31,594 nucleotides of DNA from JBBITW01 sp037440525 (GTDB taxonomy: Bacteria > Desulfobacterota > BSN033 > UBA1163). The notes beneath the pieces are model-generated. The model saw nothing but the letters and a program-made list of their open reading frames with translations, made no database searches and was not told where the DNA came from. The stretch covers positions 1-31,594 of the forward strand of contig JBBITW010000018.1 in assembly GCA_037440525.1 (NCBI GenBank), given 5' to 3'. A program made the position numbers and the translations under genes. This document shows positions 7,614-14,786 of the stretch, in pieces; the stretch's first letter is position 1, and every line of letters starts with the position of its first letter.

Positions 7614-8344
7614 GAGAGATTTAATAGTTTATTTAGAATTTTCTTCCCAGTCGTTGTCTTAAAATTTTTCTCAATAACCTCTTTTAGTTTATCTTTTTCA
7701 TTTATCAAACCATCCTCTTCAATATTTACAAGAAAGTCTGATTCGTAGATTATCTGAAAGTTTAGTGTCTCTTTAGGTCTCGGATGATGATGGTGTGAAA
7801 TGATATCACAGATTTCGTCAATCACGCCTCTTTGGACGTTTAATTTCATCAATATTTCTCTTGCAATTTCTGGACCTTCTTTCTCTTGATACTCAGCATC
7901 TGTGCTTCCATATTTCTCCTCTGCCTTTTTGATTCCTATATCATGAAGATAGGCTGCCCCAAGAATTACAAGGGGATTACCCCCTTCAATTTTTAATATC
8001 TCTTCTGCATATTGGGCTACCTTAAGGGCATGATTAATTCTTTTTGTATCATTACCAAAATATCTTTTCATTTCCTGCGATATCCTTTCTCGTAAACGGT
8101 TTTCCTTCTCTTCTTTTGTCTTCATTTTCATCTCTTCGGGTAGCCCCTCAATACAGCTATCGCCATATGGACACCACTCAGCGCATCCGAAATTGATTTT
8201 CGGGTTAACTATTTCATGACCGCAGCGGCACCTTCTCTTTACATCATATTTTAAAAATTCTACACCATAACCACATTTTGGGCAGGAGATTTCAAAGACA
8301 TCACCTGGTTTCCAAAACATTGGATCTTGACCTGGACATCTCAT
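7610..8344 (-). CDS. HD-domain phosphohydrolase-like protein with Cys-rich N-terminus
   Basis: 244 residues. The N-terminal ~65 residues hold seven spaced cysteines (C21-x2-C24, C39-x-C41, C54, C58, C64), suggesting a zinc ribbon plus a further metal or Fe-S site. After a charged linker the HD domain follows: H105 in INHALKVA, H134-D135 in AAYLHDIGI and the HHHH run at 184-187, the usual metal ligands. HD proteins typically hydrolyse phosphate esters; the substrate here is unknown. GGAGGA precedes the ATG at 8344. The TAA stop lies inside the terminal repeat of element copy C. It is isolated on its strand, and neighbours give no functional hint. Confidence 0.8.
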   Translation of the reverse strand: MRCPGQDPMFWKPGDVFEISCPKCGYGVEFLKYDVKRRCRCGHEIVNPKINFGCAEWCPYGDSCIEGLPEEMKMKTKEEKENRLRERISQEMKRYFGNDTKRINHALKVAQYAEEILKIEGGNPLVILGAAYLHDIGIKKAEEKYGSTDAEYQEKEGPEIAREILMKLNVQRGVIDEICDIISHHHHPRPKETLNFQIIYESDFLVNIEEDGLINEKDKLKEVIEKNFKTTTGKKILNKLLNLS

Positions 8345-8496
8345 CTTTATTCCTCCTCGTTTAAATATTTTTTTCCTTTAGCCAAATTTTAACTATTTCC
8401 CAAAAGATTTACCTTGACTTAAGTCAAATCCTTAAATTAAAATTTGCCAAATGATAAAATAGAGACTTCTGAAAAAGTCTAAAAATTCTTTTTTAT

Positions 8497-8667
8497 CTAA
8501 ATTGGGCGATTTTAGATTGTCATTGCGAGGCGAAGACACTGAAATCCCTTCCGAATTTTCATTCCGAGCGGAGCGAGGAATCTGTGAGATTGCCACGCCC
8601 TTCGGGCTTGCAACGACTGATCCACCTTTGGCGGAAAGGCTTTTAGTAAAAAAATCGCTCAATTTAG
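8497..8667. repeat. Interspersed inverted-repeat element family 2, copy D
   Basis: 171 bp bounded by CTAAATTGGGCGATTTT (8497-8513) and AATCGCTCAATTTAG (8653-8667). Internal blocks: AGATTGTCATTGCGAGGCGA, TTCCGAGCGGAGCGAGG, GAGATTGCCACGCCC, TTCGGGCTTGCAACGACTG and GCGGAAAGGCTTTTAGTAAA. Just upstream, GAGACTTCTGAAAAAGTC (about 8462-8480) resembles the outer end of family 1. The element fills most of the 376-bp divergent gap between the HD gene and the corrinoid activator gene; any promoter for the latter would lie in or next to it. Confidence 0.85.
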
Positions 8668-8720
8668 GAAATAGTAATTTTAGACATTTTATGTTAAAAA
8701 GGTTATAAAAAAGATGTCAT

Positions 8721-10673
8721 ATGGAAAAACATAAAGTAATATTCCTTCCCGATAAAAAGGAGATAGAAGTAGAGGAAGAGACCTCATTACTTGAGGCAGC
8801 TCGAAGGGCAGGAATCTATCTGAATAGTTTATGCGGAGGGGAGGGTGTTTGTGGTAAATGCCGGGTCCAGGTAATTCGAGGAAAAATAAGATTAGATAAA
8901 AATTCTATAACATTTTTTACAAAGGAGGATGTAGAAAGAGGCTATGTCCTTTCTTGCCAGACCCCCGTGAAAGAAGACCTTGAGATCATGGTTCCTCCTG
9001 AGTCAAGAATTGAAGAAGAACAGATCTTAAAGGAATCGATTGAAAAGGAGAAAAGGACATGGATAGAGAGCCCCCCAATTAAATATAGTGAGCCCAACTG
9101 GATGGCTCAATATAGAAGACCCAGCGATCCAGCGTCACTTTATGAACCACTGACGGCTAAAGTATATCTTGACCTTCCCAAACCCACCTCTGATGATAAC
9201 ATACCTGATACTGCAAGATTGATAAGGGAACTCCGAAAGAAACTCAAATATCCATCTTATGAGATTTCACTTTCATGCCTGAGGGATATGTTTTTAAAAC
9301 TTCGTCGTTCTGATTGGAAGGTTACATTAACAATCACAAGAAATAATGACGTTTGTAAGATCATTCAGATAGAAGAGGGCAATAGGATAGATCGAAATTA
9401 TGGTGTTGCTGTTGATATTGGAACCACGACAGTTGTTGCCCAGCTTGTTGATCTAAAAACTGGAAGGGTTATTGGTGTTGAGGGAAACCACAATCTGCAG
9501 GCCCATTATGGAGAGGATGTTTTATCAAGAATTGCATATGTCTGTGGTAAAGGATCACTCGATGTTCTTCAAAGGGCAGTTGTAGAAAATATAAATACCT
9601 TGATTAAGACCATGGCCGCTGAAAAGGGGATAGATATTGAAGATATAACTGCTGTTGTGGCTGCAGGAAATACAACAATGAGCCACATTTTAATGGGATT
9701 GATGCCATGTTCTATCAGAGATGATCCTTATGTGCCAACCGTTGATATCTATCCACAGGTTTTGGCGAGAGAGGTAGGTATTAATATAAATACCCACGGA
9801 ATTATACAGATATTGCCAAATATAGCAAGTTACATAGGAGGGGATACAGTAGCTGGTGTGCTGGCATGTAATATGGCCGATAGATCGGAAATCACATGTC
9901 TTATAGATATAGGGACGAACGGGGAGATTATCATTGGAAACAATGAATGGATGCTTTCCTGCTCCGCCTCTGCTGGTCCTGCCTTTGAAGGAGGAGATAC
10001 AAAATGGGGAATGAGAGCAACCAGGGGGGCAATCCAGAAGGTTGAGATTGTTAATGGAAATGTTATTTATAAAACGATCGGTGGAACAAAGCCAAGGGGA
10101 ATTTGTGGCTCAGGCCTCATCGATTTAATCTATGAATTGGCAAGGTGCAGGATATTGGAGATAGATGGAAAATTTTCGCGCTCCTTAAATGATAAGCGAC
10201 TCATCCTCGGAAAGGACTCAATGGAATATATTGTTGCCTTTCCAGAAGAGACAGAGATAGGGGAGGCAATTACCATAGCACAGACAGACATAGATAATAT
10301 AATTCGTTCAAAGGCCGCAATATTTGCTGCAATAAAATCACTTGTTGACTACGCAGGACTTACATTTGAAAAGCTTGAAAGGATATATGTTGCTGGAGGT
10401 TTTGGAAACTATCTTAACCTCGAGAAGGCAATTGGTATAGGATTATTACCCGATATGCCATTAGAAAAAATAGAGTTTGTTGGAAATAGCTCTCTAATGG
10501 GGGCAAGGATGGTGCTTCTTTCATGCCATGCCTTTGAAAAGGCAATAAGCCTTTCTCAATCTATCACAAACATTGAACTTTCAAAGTTTTCTCCCTTTGC
10601 TGATGAGTATATGGCATCTCTTTACCTCCCCCATATTGATCGGGAGCGTCTCTTTCCTTCAGTAAGATATTGA
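8721..10673 (+). CDS. acsV: RACo/AcsV-type ferredoxin-ASKHA corrinoid-protein reductive activator
   Basis: 650 residues. An N-terminal [2Fe-2S] ferredoxin domain has C38, C44, C47 and C79 (LCGGEGVCGKCRV ... LSCQ); a linker follows; then a large ASKHA-fold ATPase (about 225-640) with phosphate-binding loop VDIGTTTVVAQ (231-241), second loop CLIDIGTNGEIIIG and VAGGFGNYLN near 558. This is the RACo architecture (about 630 residues), which uses ATP to re-reduce inactive Co(II) in the corrinoid Fe-S protein. The AcsCD genes in this window supply an obvious partner. Paralogues in this family also activate other methyltransferase corrinoid proteins, so the partner is inferred. No strong Shine-Dalgarno. 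Transcribed opposite to the acetyl-CoA operon and directly followed by thyX. Confidence 0.83.
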   Translation: MEKHKVIFLPDKKEIEVEEETSLLEAARRAGIYLNSLCGGEGVCGKCRVQVIRGKIRLDKNSITFFTKEDVERGYVLSCQTPVKEDLEIMVPPESRIEEEQILKESIEKEKRTWIESPPIKYSEPNWMAQYRRPSDPASLYEPLTAKVYLDLPKPTSDDNIPDTARLIRELRKKLKYPSYEISLSCLRDMFLKLRRSDWKVTLTITRNNDVCKIIQIEEGNRIDRNYGVAVDIGTTTVVAQLVDLKTGRVIGVEGNHNLQAHYGEDVLSRIAYVCGKGSLDVLQRAVVENINTLIKTMAAEKGIDIEDITAVVAAGNTTMSHILMGLMPCSIRDDPYVPTVDIYPQVLAREVGININTHGIIQILPNIASYIGGDTVAGVLACNMADRSEITCLIDIGTNGEIIIGNNEWMLSCSASAGPAFEGGDTKWGMRATRGAIQKVEIVNGNVIYKTIGGTKPRGICGSGLIDLIYELARCRILEIDGKFSRSLNDKRLILGKDSMEYIVAFPEETEIGEAITIAQTDIDNIIRSKAAIFAAIKSLVDYAGLTFEKLERIYVAGGFGNYLNLEKAIGIGLLPDMPLEKIEFVGNSSLMGARMVLLSCHAFEKAISLSQSITNIELSKFSPFADEYMASLYLPHIDRERLFPSVRY

Positions 10674-10692
10674 ATATTTCAAAGGATGATAT

Positions 10693-11328
10693 ATGGTTAA
10701 ACCAAAAGTTGAACTTTTATTCATTACCCCTGATGCTGAGAAACTCATAGAAACGGTTGGAAGAACATCCTATCTTTCTTTCCAGAAGCAAAAGGGAGAT
10801 TCAGAGAAGAATTTCATAAGGATGTTACTTAAAAACAGACATTTATCAGTTCTCGAACATGCCTCCGCGACTATAAGAATATCTGGAGTTTCGAGGGCAT
10901 TTACCCATCAGCTTGTAAGACACCGGTTATGTTCTTTTATCCAGCAATCTCAGAGATATGTTGATGAAAAGGATTTTAAATATATAGAACCTTATTCAAT
11001 AAAAGAGAATCCTGAGGCCCACATTCTTTTCACAGAATTGATGGAGAGGGCAAGAGATATTTACAAAAGACTTCAAGAGCTAAATATCAGAAAAGAGGAT
11101 GCAAGATATGTACTTCCAAATGCAGTGGAGAGTCAGATCGTAGTAAGTGCAAATTTCCGCGAGTGGCGACATATCATTGAACTACGAGGCAGCCCCCAAT
11201 CCCAGTGGGAATTTCGGCAGGTTGTTATTGAGAGTCTTAAAATCTTAAAGAATCATGCGCCAACCATCTTCGGAGATTTCGAGATAGATGAGGAAAGGAT
11301 GGTTATCAAGAAGACTCTATCTACTTAG
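10693..11328 (+). CDS. thyX: FAD-dependent thymidylate synthase ThyX
   Basis: 211 residues. The ThyX motif RHR-x7-S is intact: R76-H77-R78 and S86 in QLVRHRLCSFIQQSQRYV. Also present are LSVLEHASATIRISGVSRAF upstream and LPNAVESQIVVSANFREWRH downstream, typical of the family. It makes dTMP from dUMP with methylene-THF and reduced flavin, releasing THF rather than DHF, which suits an anaerobe with a heavy folate-based C1 flux. AAGGA precedes the ATG; 19 bases separate it from the corrinoid activator gene, so the two are probably co-transcribed. Its TAG stop directly abuts the stop of the convergent RraA-like gene with no spacer. Confidence 0.95.
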   Translation: MVKPKVELLFITPDAEKLIETVGRTSYLSFQKQKGDSEKNFIRMLLKNRHLSVLEHASATIRISGVSRAFTHQLVRHRLCSFIQQSQRYVDEKDFKYIEPYSIKENPEAHILFTELMERARDIYKRLQELNIRKEDARYVLPNAVESQIVVSANFREWRHIIELRGSPQSQWEFRQVVIESLKILKNHAPTIFGDFEIDEERMVIKKTLST

Positions 11329-11988
11329 TCATTGTTTTCTACTTTGCAATTTGTGATATCCCATCTGCTTACGGGCCTCTCTAAGAGTCATCCCATTTTC
11401 AAGCAATTCAAGTATCTTCTGCTCCGCCTCTTCAATCTCCATGGCAACCTTAAGGACTTCCTCCGCTCTGTCTGATGGCACAACCACTACACCTGTATCA
11501 TCGCATACAATAATATCATTTGGTCTTACCTGAATATCACTGATAGTAACAGGGATATTTATTCCATCAACCTCCACACGATCTTTTCCTGTTATCATCA
11601 GGCGGCCACGTGTAAAAATAGGGTATTTTAACTCTAATATCCGGGGCAAATCCCGGCATACTCCATCAATTACTGTCCCTGCAATTTTGCGCATCCTCGC
11701 ATAAACTGTCATAATATCCCCCCAGACAGTGCAGTATGTCCGACCTCCATTATCGAGGACAACCACCTGACCTGCCATCACATCATCCAGGAAGTCTCCA
11801 ACCGTTCCTTTATCTAATCCACATGGTCTATAACGAACTGTAAAAGCCCTTCCTACTGCTTTGGTTCCAGGAACCTGAGGTAAAATGCCTTGGCAACCTC
11901 CTTTGATCCCCAACCTATCTAAGGCATCAGAGATTGAAGTTGTATCCAGGGCCTTAAAACTTTTAACAAGATCATCAAACTGCTCCAT
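11329..11988 (-). CDS. RraA-family protein, paralogue 1 (possible oxoacid aldolase)
   Basis: 219 residues, full RraA/dimethylmenaquinone-methyltransferase-like fold. N-terminal TTSISDALDRLGIKG, central WGD (89-91), R112-D113 in VIDGVCRDLPRI and C-terminal VRPNDIIVCDDTGVVVVP. In HMG/CHA aldolases of this family the Arg-Asp pair binds metal and pyruvyl substrate; in E. coli RraA the fold instead inhibits RNase E. The substrate cannot be told here. AAAGGAG lies before the ATG. Last gene of the long minus-strand array, cut off from paralogue 2 by a family 1 element. The menaquinone methyltransferase name used for this family is historical and not supported. Confidence 0.82.
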   Translation of the reverse strand: MEQFDDLVKSFKALDTTSISDALDRLGIKGGCQGILPQVPGTKAVGRAFTVRYRPCGLDKGTVGDFLDDVMAGQVVVLDNGGRTYCTVWGDIMTVYARMRKIAGTVIDGVCRDLPRILELKYPIFTRGRLMITGKDRVEVDGINIPVTISDIQVRPNDIIVCDDTGVVVVPSDRAEEVLKVAMEIEEAEQKILELLENGMTLREARKQMGYHKLQSRKQ

Positions 11989-12005
11989 TGTCTTTTCTCC
12001 TTTCT

Positions 12006-12230
12006 GAGACCTCTGAAAAGGTATTTAAAAAGAGCCTTATAGACTGGGGAGGTAGGGGTGGAAAAGCCTTCAAGCGAATACCTTTAATAGTTTGGCACTA
12101 ATGATTAATACCCTGAAAATGCTTGGTTTTATCTTAAATGATCGTTAGCAATTTAACCTCTTAATGTCTGCATTCGAAGGGTTTGGAACCCTACCTCCCC
12201 AGTCATTCCAAAACTTTTTCAGAGCTCTCT
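12006..12230. repeat. MITE-like element family 1, copy 2 (inverted relative to copy 1)
   Basis: About 225 bp. Outer arms GAGACCTCTGAAAAGG (12006-12021) and CTTTTTCAGAGCTCTCT (ending about 12231); inner arms GACTGGGGAGGTAGGGG (12042-12058) and CTACCTCCCCAGTC (about 12191-12204). Reverse-complemented, it aligns over its full length with copy 1, including CCAAACCCTTCGAATGC, GGTTAAATTGCTAACGATC and AGGGTATTAATCATTAGTGC. It fills the gap between RraA paralogues 1 and 2. Confidence 0.82.
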
Positions 12231-12246
12231 TTCTTCATTTTTAAAA

Positions 12247-12918
12247 CTATTTTTTTAACATTGCCTCATAGGCATATTTCTGATCAACCTCTAAGATAGG
12301 GATTCCTCTTCTTAGCTCCTCCACCATTGCCTCTTCTTTCTGAAGAATCTCTTCCGCCGCCTCTAACACTTCATCCAGTTTCTCTACCGGGATGATGACT
12401 ACCCCATTGATATCTGCCATGACAATATCCCCAGGCCTTACCTGAACATCTCCTACCCGAATCACTTCATTAAAAGATTCCTCCATGATCCTTCCCCGGG
12501 CAGTGATGGGGACGGTTCCACGTGCATAAACAGGGAATCCAAACTCCTTACATGCATCAATATCCCTTGCTGCTCCATCCACAACAACGCCGGAGATCCC
12601 CTTCATCTTCGCGGCCATGGAAAGAATCTCTCCCCAACAGTTGTTGTTTAGATCACCACGGTTATCAATGATGATGATATCACCGGGGCTCGCTGAGTCG
12701 ATTGCTCTAACCCCAAGGTGATATTTAGATTTTAACATACCTGCGGCTGTAATCTTGATCGTGACAGCCCTACCAACAATCTTTGGACAATCATACATCG
12801 GTCTGATTCCAATTACCGCCCCCCGAATCCCAATTCTATCCATAGCATCAGACAAATTTGTCGTTGCCATCCTTTCAAGCCTCTTACGATACTTCTCGTC
12901 AAAGACTTTTGCCTCCAT
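12247..12918 (-). CDS. RraA-family protein, paralogue 2 (possible oxoacid aldolase)
   Basis: 223 residues from the ATG at 12918; an upstream in-frame ATG at 12924 abuts AGGAGG with no spacing, so the later one is preferred. Motifs: ATTNLSDAMDRIGIRGAV, CWGEILSMAAKMKG, R118-D119 in VVDGAARDIDAC and VRPGDIVMADINGVVIIP. Same fold and active-site pair as its neighbours but clearly diverged from both. A hydroxyacyl or oxoacid aldolase/decarboxylase role is possible; nothing in the neighbourhood names the substrate. A 41-base gap separates it from paralogue 3. Confidence 0.82.
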   Translation of the reverse strand: MEAKVFDEKYRKRLERMATTNLSDAMDRIGIRGAVIGIRPMYDCPKIVGRAVTIKITAAGMLKSKYHLGVRAIDSASPGDIIIIDNRGDLNNNCWGEILSMAAKMKGISGVVVDGAARDIDACKEFGFPVYARGTVPITARGRIMEESFNEVIRVGDVQVRPGDIVMADINGVVIIPVEKLDEVLEAAEEILQKEEAMVEELRRGIPILEVDQKYAYEAMLKK

Positions 12919-12924
12919 TCTCAT

Positions 12925-12930
12925 CCTCCT
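12925..12930 (-). promoter_or_regulatory. Ribosome-binding site deciding the start of RraA paralogue 2
   Basis: AGGAGG on the minus strand lies directly against one ATG (12922-12924) and 6 bases before the next in-frame ATG (12916-12918). The normal spacing supports the second. A solo copy of the family 2 terminal repeat (CTGAATTGAGCGATTA, 12941-12956) lies just upstream. Confidence 0.6.
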
Positions 12931-12959
12931 TATTAGTCATCTGAATTGAGCGATTATCC

Positions 12960-13631
12960 TTAGTCTTCTATCAAACCACGGGCCTTAAGAATATCAGCAA
13001 ATCCATATATATCAAGTGTGGATTCTCCACGTCTCAGTCTATCTTTTATTCCCCTTTCCTTTTCCTCACGTGCCAGGGATTTCTTAAGGACATCCTCTGC
13101 CTCTTCTCTTTTTACCACCACCAATCCATCCCTATCCCCAAGTATTAGATCTCCTGGATAAATTGTAATATTGTCAAGATTTAATGGATGGTTAATCAAC
13201 CCCAGTGAAATCTTTTCCGTTCCCTTAATACTCAGGCCACAAGAAAAAACCGGAAATCCAAGCTCACTTATTGCCTGGGAATCGCGGACCATCCCATTAA
13301 AAACCAATCCTCCAATTCCCCTCGAGTGGGCTGCTACGGCCATTATCTCACCCCATGCCCCTGCCTCCAAATATCCATCTGCATCTGCTACAATAACATC
13401 CCCTTTTTGTGCTACATAAATGGCTTTATGAAGGATTAGATTATCACCTGGACGGACCTTCACCGTTATGATTGGCCCACAGACTTTCATATCAGGAGAA
13501 ATTGGTTTTATACGGGATGAAAGTGCACCCTTTCCTCCATATGCCTCATGAACAGTCGCTGATGAAAGTTCTCTAAACTTCTGGACCAATTCATCTGAAA
13601 CCCTCTGGATTGAATGAATAACATGGACCAT
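12960..13631 (-). CDS. RraA-family protein, paralogue 3 (HMG/CHA aldolase-like)
   Basis: 223 residues. The N-terminal SSATVHEAYGGKGALSSRIK segment is the form seen in 4-hydroxy-4-methyl-2-oxoglutarate / 4-carboxy-4-hydroxy-2-oxoadipate aldolases, unlike paralogues 1 and 2, which have SDA(L/M)DR(L/I)G. AWGEIMAVAAHSRG, R116-D117 in VFNGMVRDSQAI and YPGDLILGDRDGLVVV follow. The likely chemistry is reversible aldol cleavage releasing pyruvate, but the substrate is unknown and aromatic catabolism genes are absent nearby. AGAGGAGG precedes the ATG. First of the three tandem paralogues in transcription order. Confidence 0.83.
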   Translation of the reverse strand: MVHVIHSIQRVSDELVQKFRELSSATVHEAYGGKGALSSRIKPISPDMKVCGPIITVKVRPGDNLILHKAIYVAQKGDVIVADADGYLEAGAWGEIMAVAAHSRGIGGLVFNGMVRDSQAISELGFPVFSCGLSIKGTEKISLGLINHPLNLDNITIYPGDLILGDRDGLVVVKREEAEDVLKKSLAREEKERGIKDRLRRGESTLDIYGFADILKARGLIED

Positions 13632-13721
13632 TCCAAAACCTCCTCTTTAATTCAAATTCAAATTCAAATCAAATGTAATTTAAGGAGTATCTTAATGTTT
13701 TATATAAAGGGATTTAGAATT

Positions 13722-14771
13722 TCATCTATATTGCCCTAAAAGTTTAAATTTTTCCCTTAATTTTTTTGAAAGCTCACTTGTCAATTTTAATGCCTTTTCA
13801 GCCAGCTCCTCTGAGAGTGAAGAAAGACCGCAGCTCTGTGATATAAATGAGTTTTCTAATAGAATCTCAAAAGGGATTCCTTCTCTGAATAAAAGGTCTA
13901 TCTTTTCCTCAAAATTGGCTATAAGGGTTGAAAGGCTCTCTACCTTTAAGTATTCCTCTTCTGAGGGAACTATCCCCCAGCCAATCGCCCCTCCACTTAG
14001 AAGAAATTCCTTAAGTTCCTTTGTATATGCGAGCATATTTGGAAAGAATCTATAGGCATCAAAATGTATAACATTGATTCCCATCTTCATGATGATTGAC
14101 CAATCAGTTGCACCACATATATGAATTCCTGATAGATCTTTAAGCTCGTATATAGATTTTTTGAGATATTCTATTATTTCATTGCTTCCTAAGTTCATAC
14201 TTATTGAACCATAACTACTCAGGAGAGGTTCATCAAAAAATATTATGCTCTTACTATCAGGCGTTATGTTTCGGAATTGTGTTTCCTGCCATTTTGCCTT
14301 CATTGCAATTGACTTTAAGATCATCTCCCTGAGGTTTGGGTCATAAAGTATTGGTATCTTCTTTTCGTCCGAAATACCAAGGCCCAATGTGATGGGTCCG
14401 GTGATTTGTCCCTTTACAAATATAGGTCTTCTATCCTTTAATAGTCTCAGAAGTGTATGTAGACCAGAGGCATACTGCTCTCCTGTCTTAAAATAGTCAA
14501 GATCCTCATTAAAATAGACCTCATAAAATCTCTCCCATTCAGAATTTGGATTGAATGGAGTATTAAAGTAAAACTTTTCATCCTCCATAACAAATCCAGG
14601 CATACCTTCTGTAAACTGGACAAGCATCCCCTCTTTAGGGCTTCTGAGGGGAAGTTGAGGCCAGTATGGAGATTCTGGAAAATAATTTAATATGATCCTG
14701 CATGCCTCGTAAGGGTCTACATGAGGAAGACTTCCTATACCAATTGGAAGAAGAGATGGTTTAAATTTCAT
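13722..14771 (-). CDS. UROD/MetE-like zinc methyltransferase, paralogue 2
   Basis: 349 residues, a single TIM-barrel like the C-terminal half of cobalamin-independent methionine synthase. It begins LLPIGIGSLPHVDP and has YWPQLPLRSPKEGM, VKGQITGPITLGLG and IIFFDEPLLSSYGS. A candidate zinc site is H217-x-C219 (GIHICGATD), D238 (VIHFDAYR) and C314 (SQSCGLSS), equivalent in order to His/Cys/Glu/Cys of MetE. MetE's N-terminal folate-binding half is missing, so methyl-THF is unlikely to be the donor. Position beside the corrinoid Fe-S protein genes suggests a corrinoid methyl donor. AGGAG before the ATG. Methionine or another thiol product is inference. Confidence 0.75.
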   Translation of the reverse strand: MKFKPSLLPIGIGSLPHVDPYEACRIILNYFPESPYWPQLPLRSPKEGMLVQFTEGMPGFVMEDEKFYFNTPFNPNSEWERFYEVYFNEDLDYFKTGEQYASGLHTLLRLLKDRRPIFVKGQITGPITLGLGISDEKKIPILYDPNLREMILKSIAMKAKWQETQFRNITPDSKSIIFFDEPLLSSYGSISMNLGSNEIIEYLKKSIYELKDLSGIHICGATDWSIIMKMGINVIHFDAYRFFPNMLAYTKELKEFLLSGGAIGWGIVPSEEEYLKVESLSTLIANFEEKIDLLFREGIPFEILLENSFISQSCGLSSLSEELAEKALKLTSELSKKLREKFKLLGQYR

Positions 14772-14786
14772 TAAGATGTCTCCTGG

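Noticed and set aside
8345..8720. Cobalamin or other riboswitch upstream of the corrinoid activator gene
   Set aside because: The gap is mostly the family 2 repeat. I see no B12-box-like sequence or other known aptamer pattern.
11329..13631. Calling the three RraA-family genes menaquinone methyltransferases or RNase E inhibitors
   Set aside because: The methyltransferase name is a historical misannotation. RNase E inhibition is specific to some RraA proteins, and the Arg-Asp active-site pair fits aldolase relatives equally well or better.
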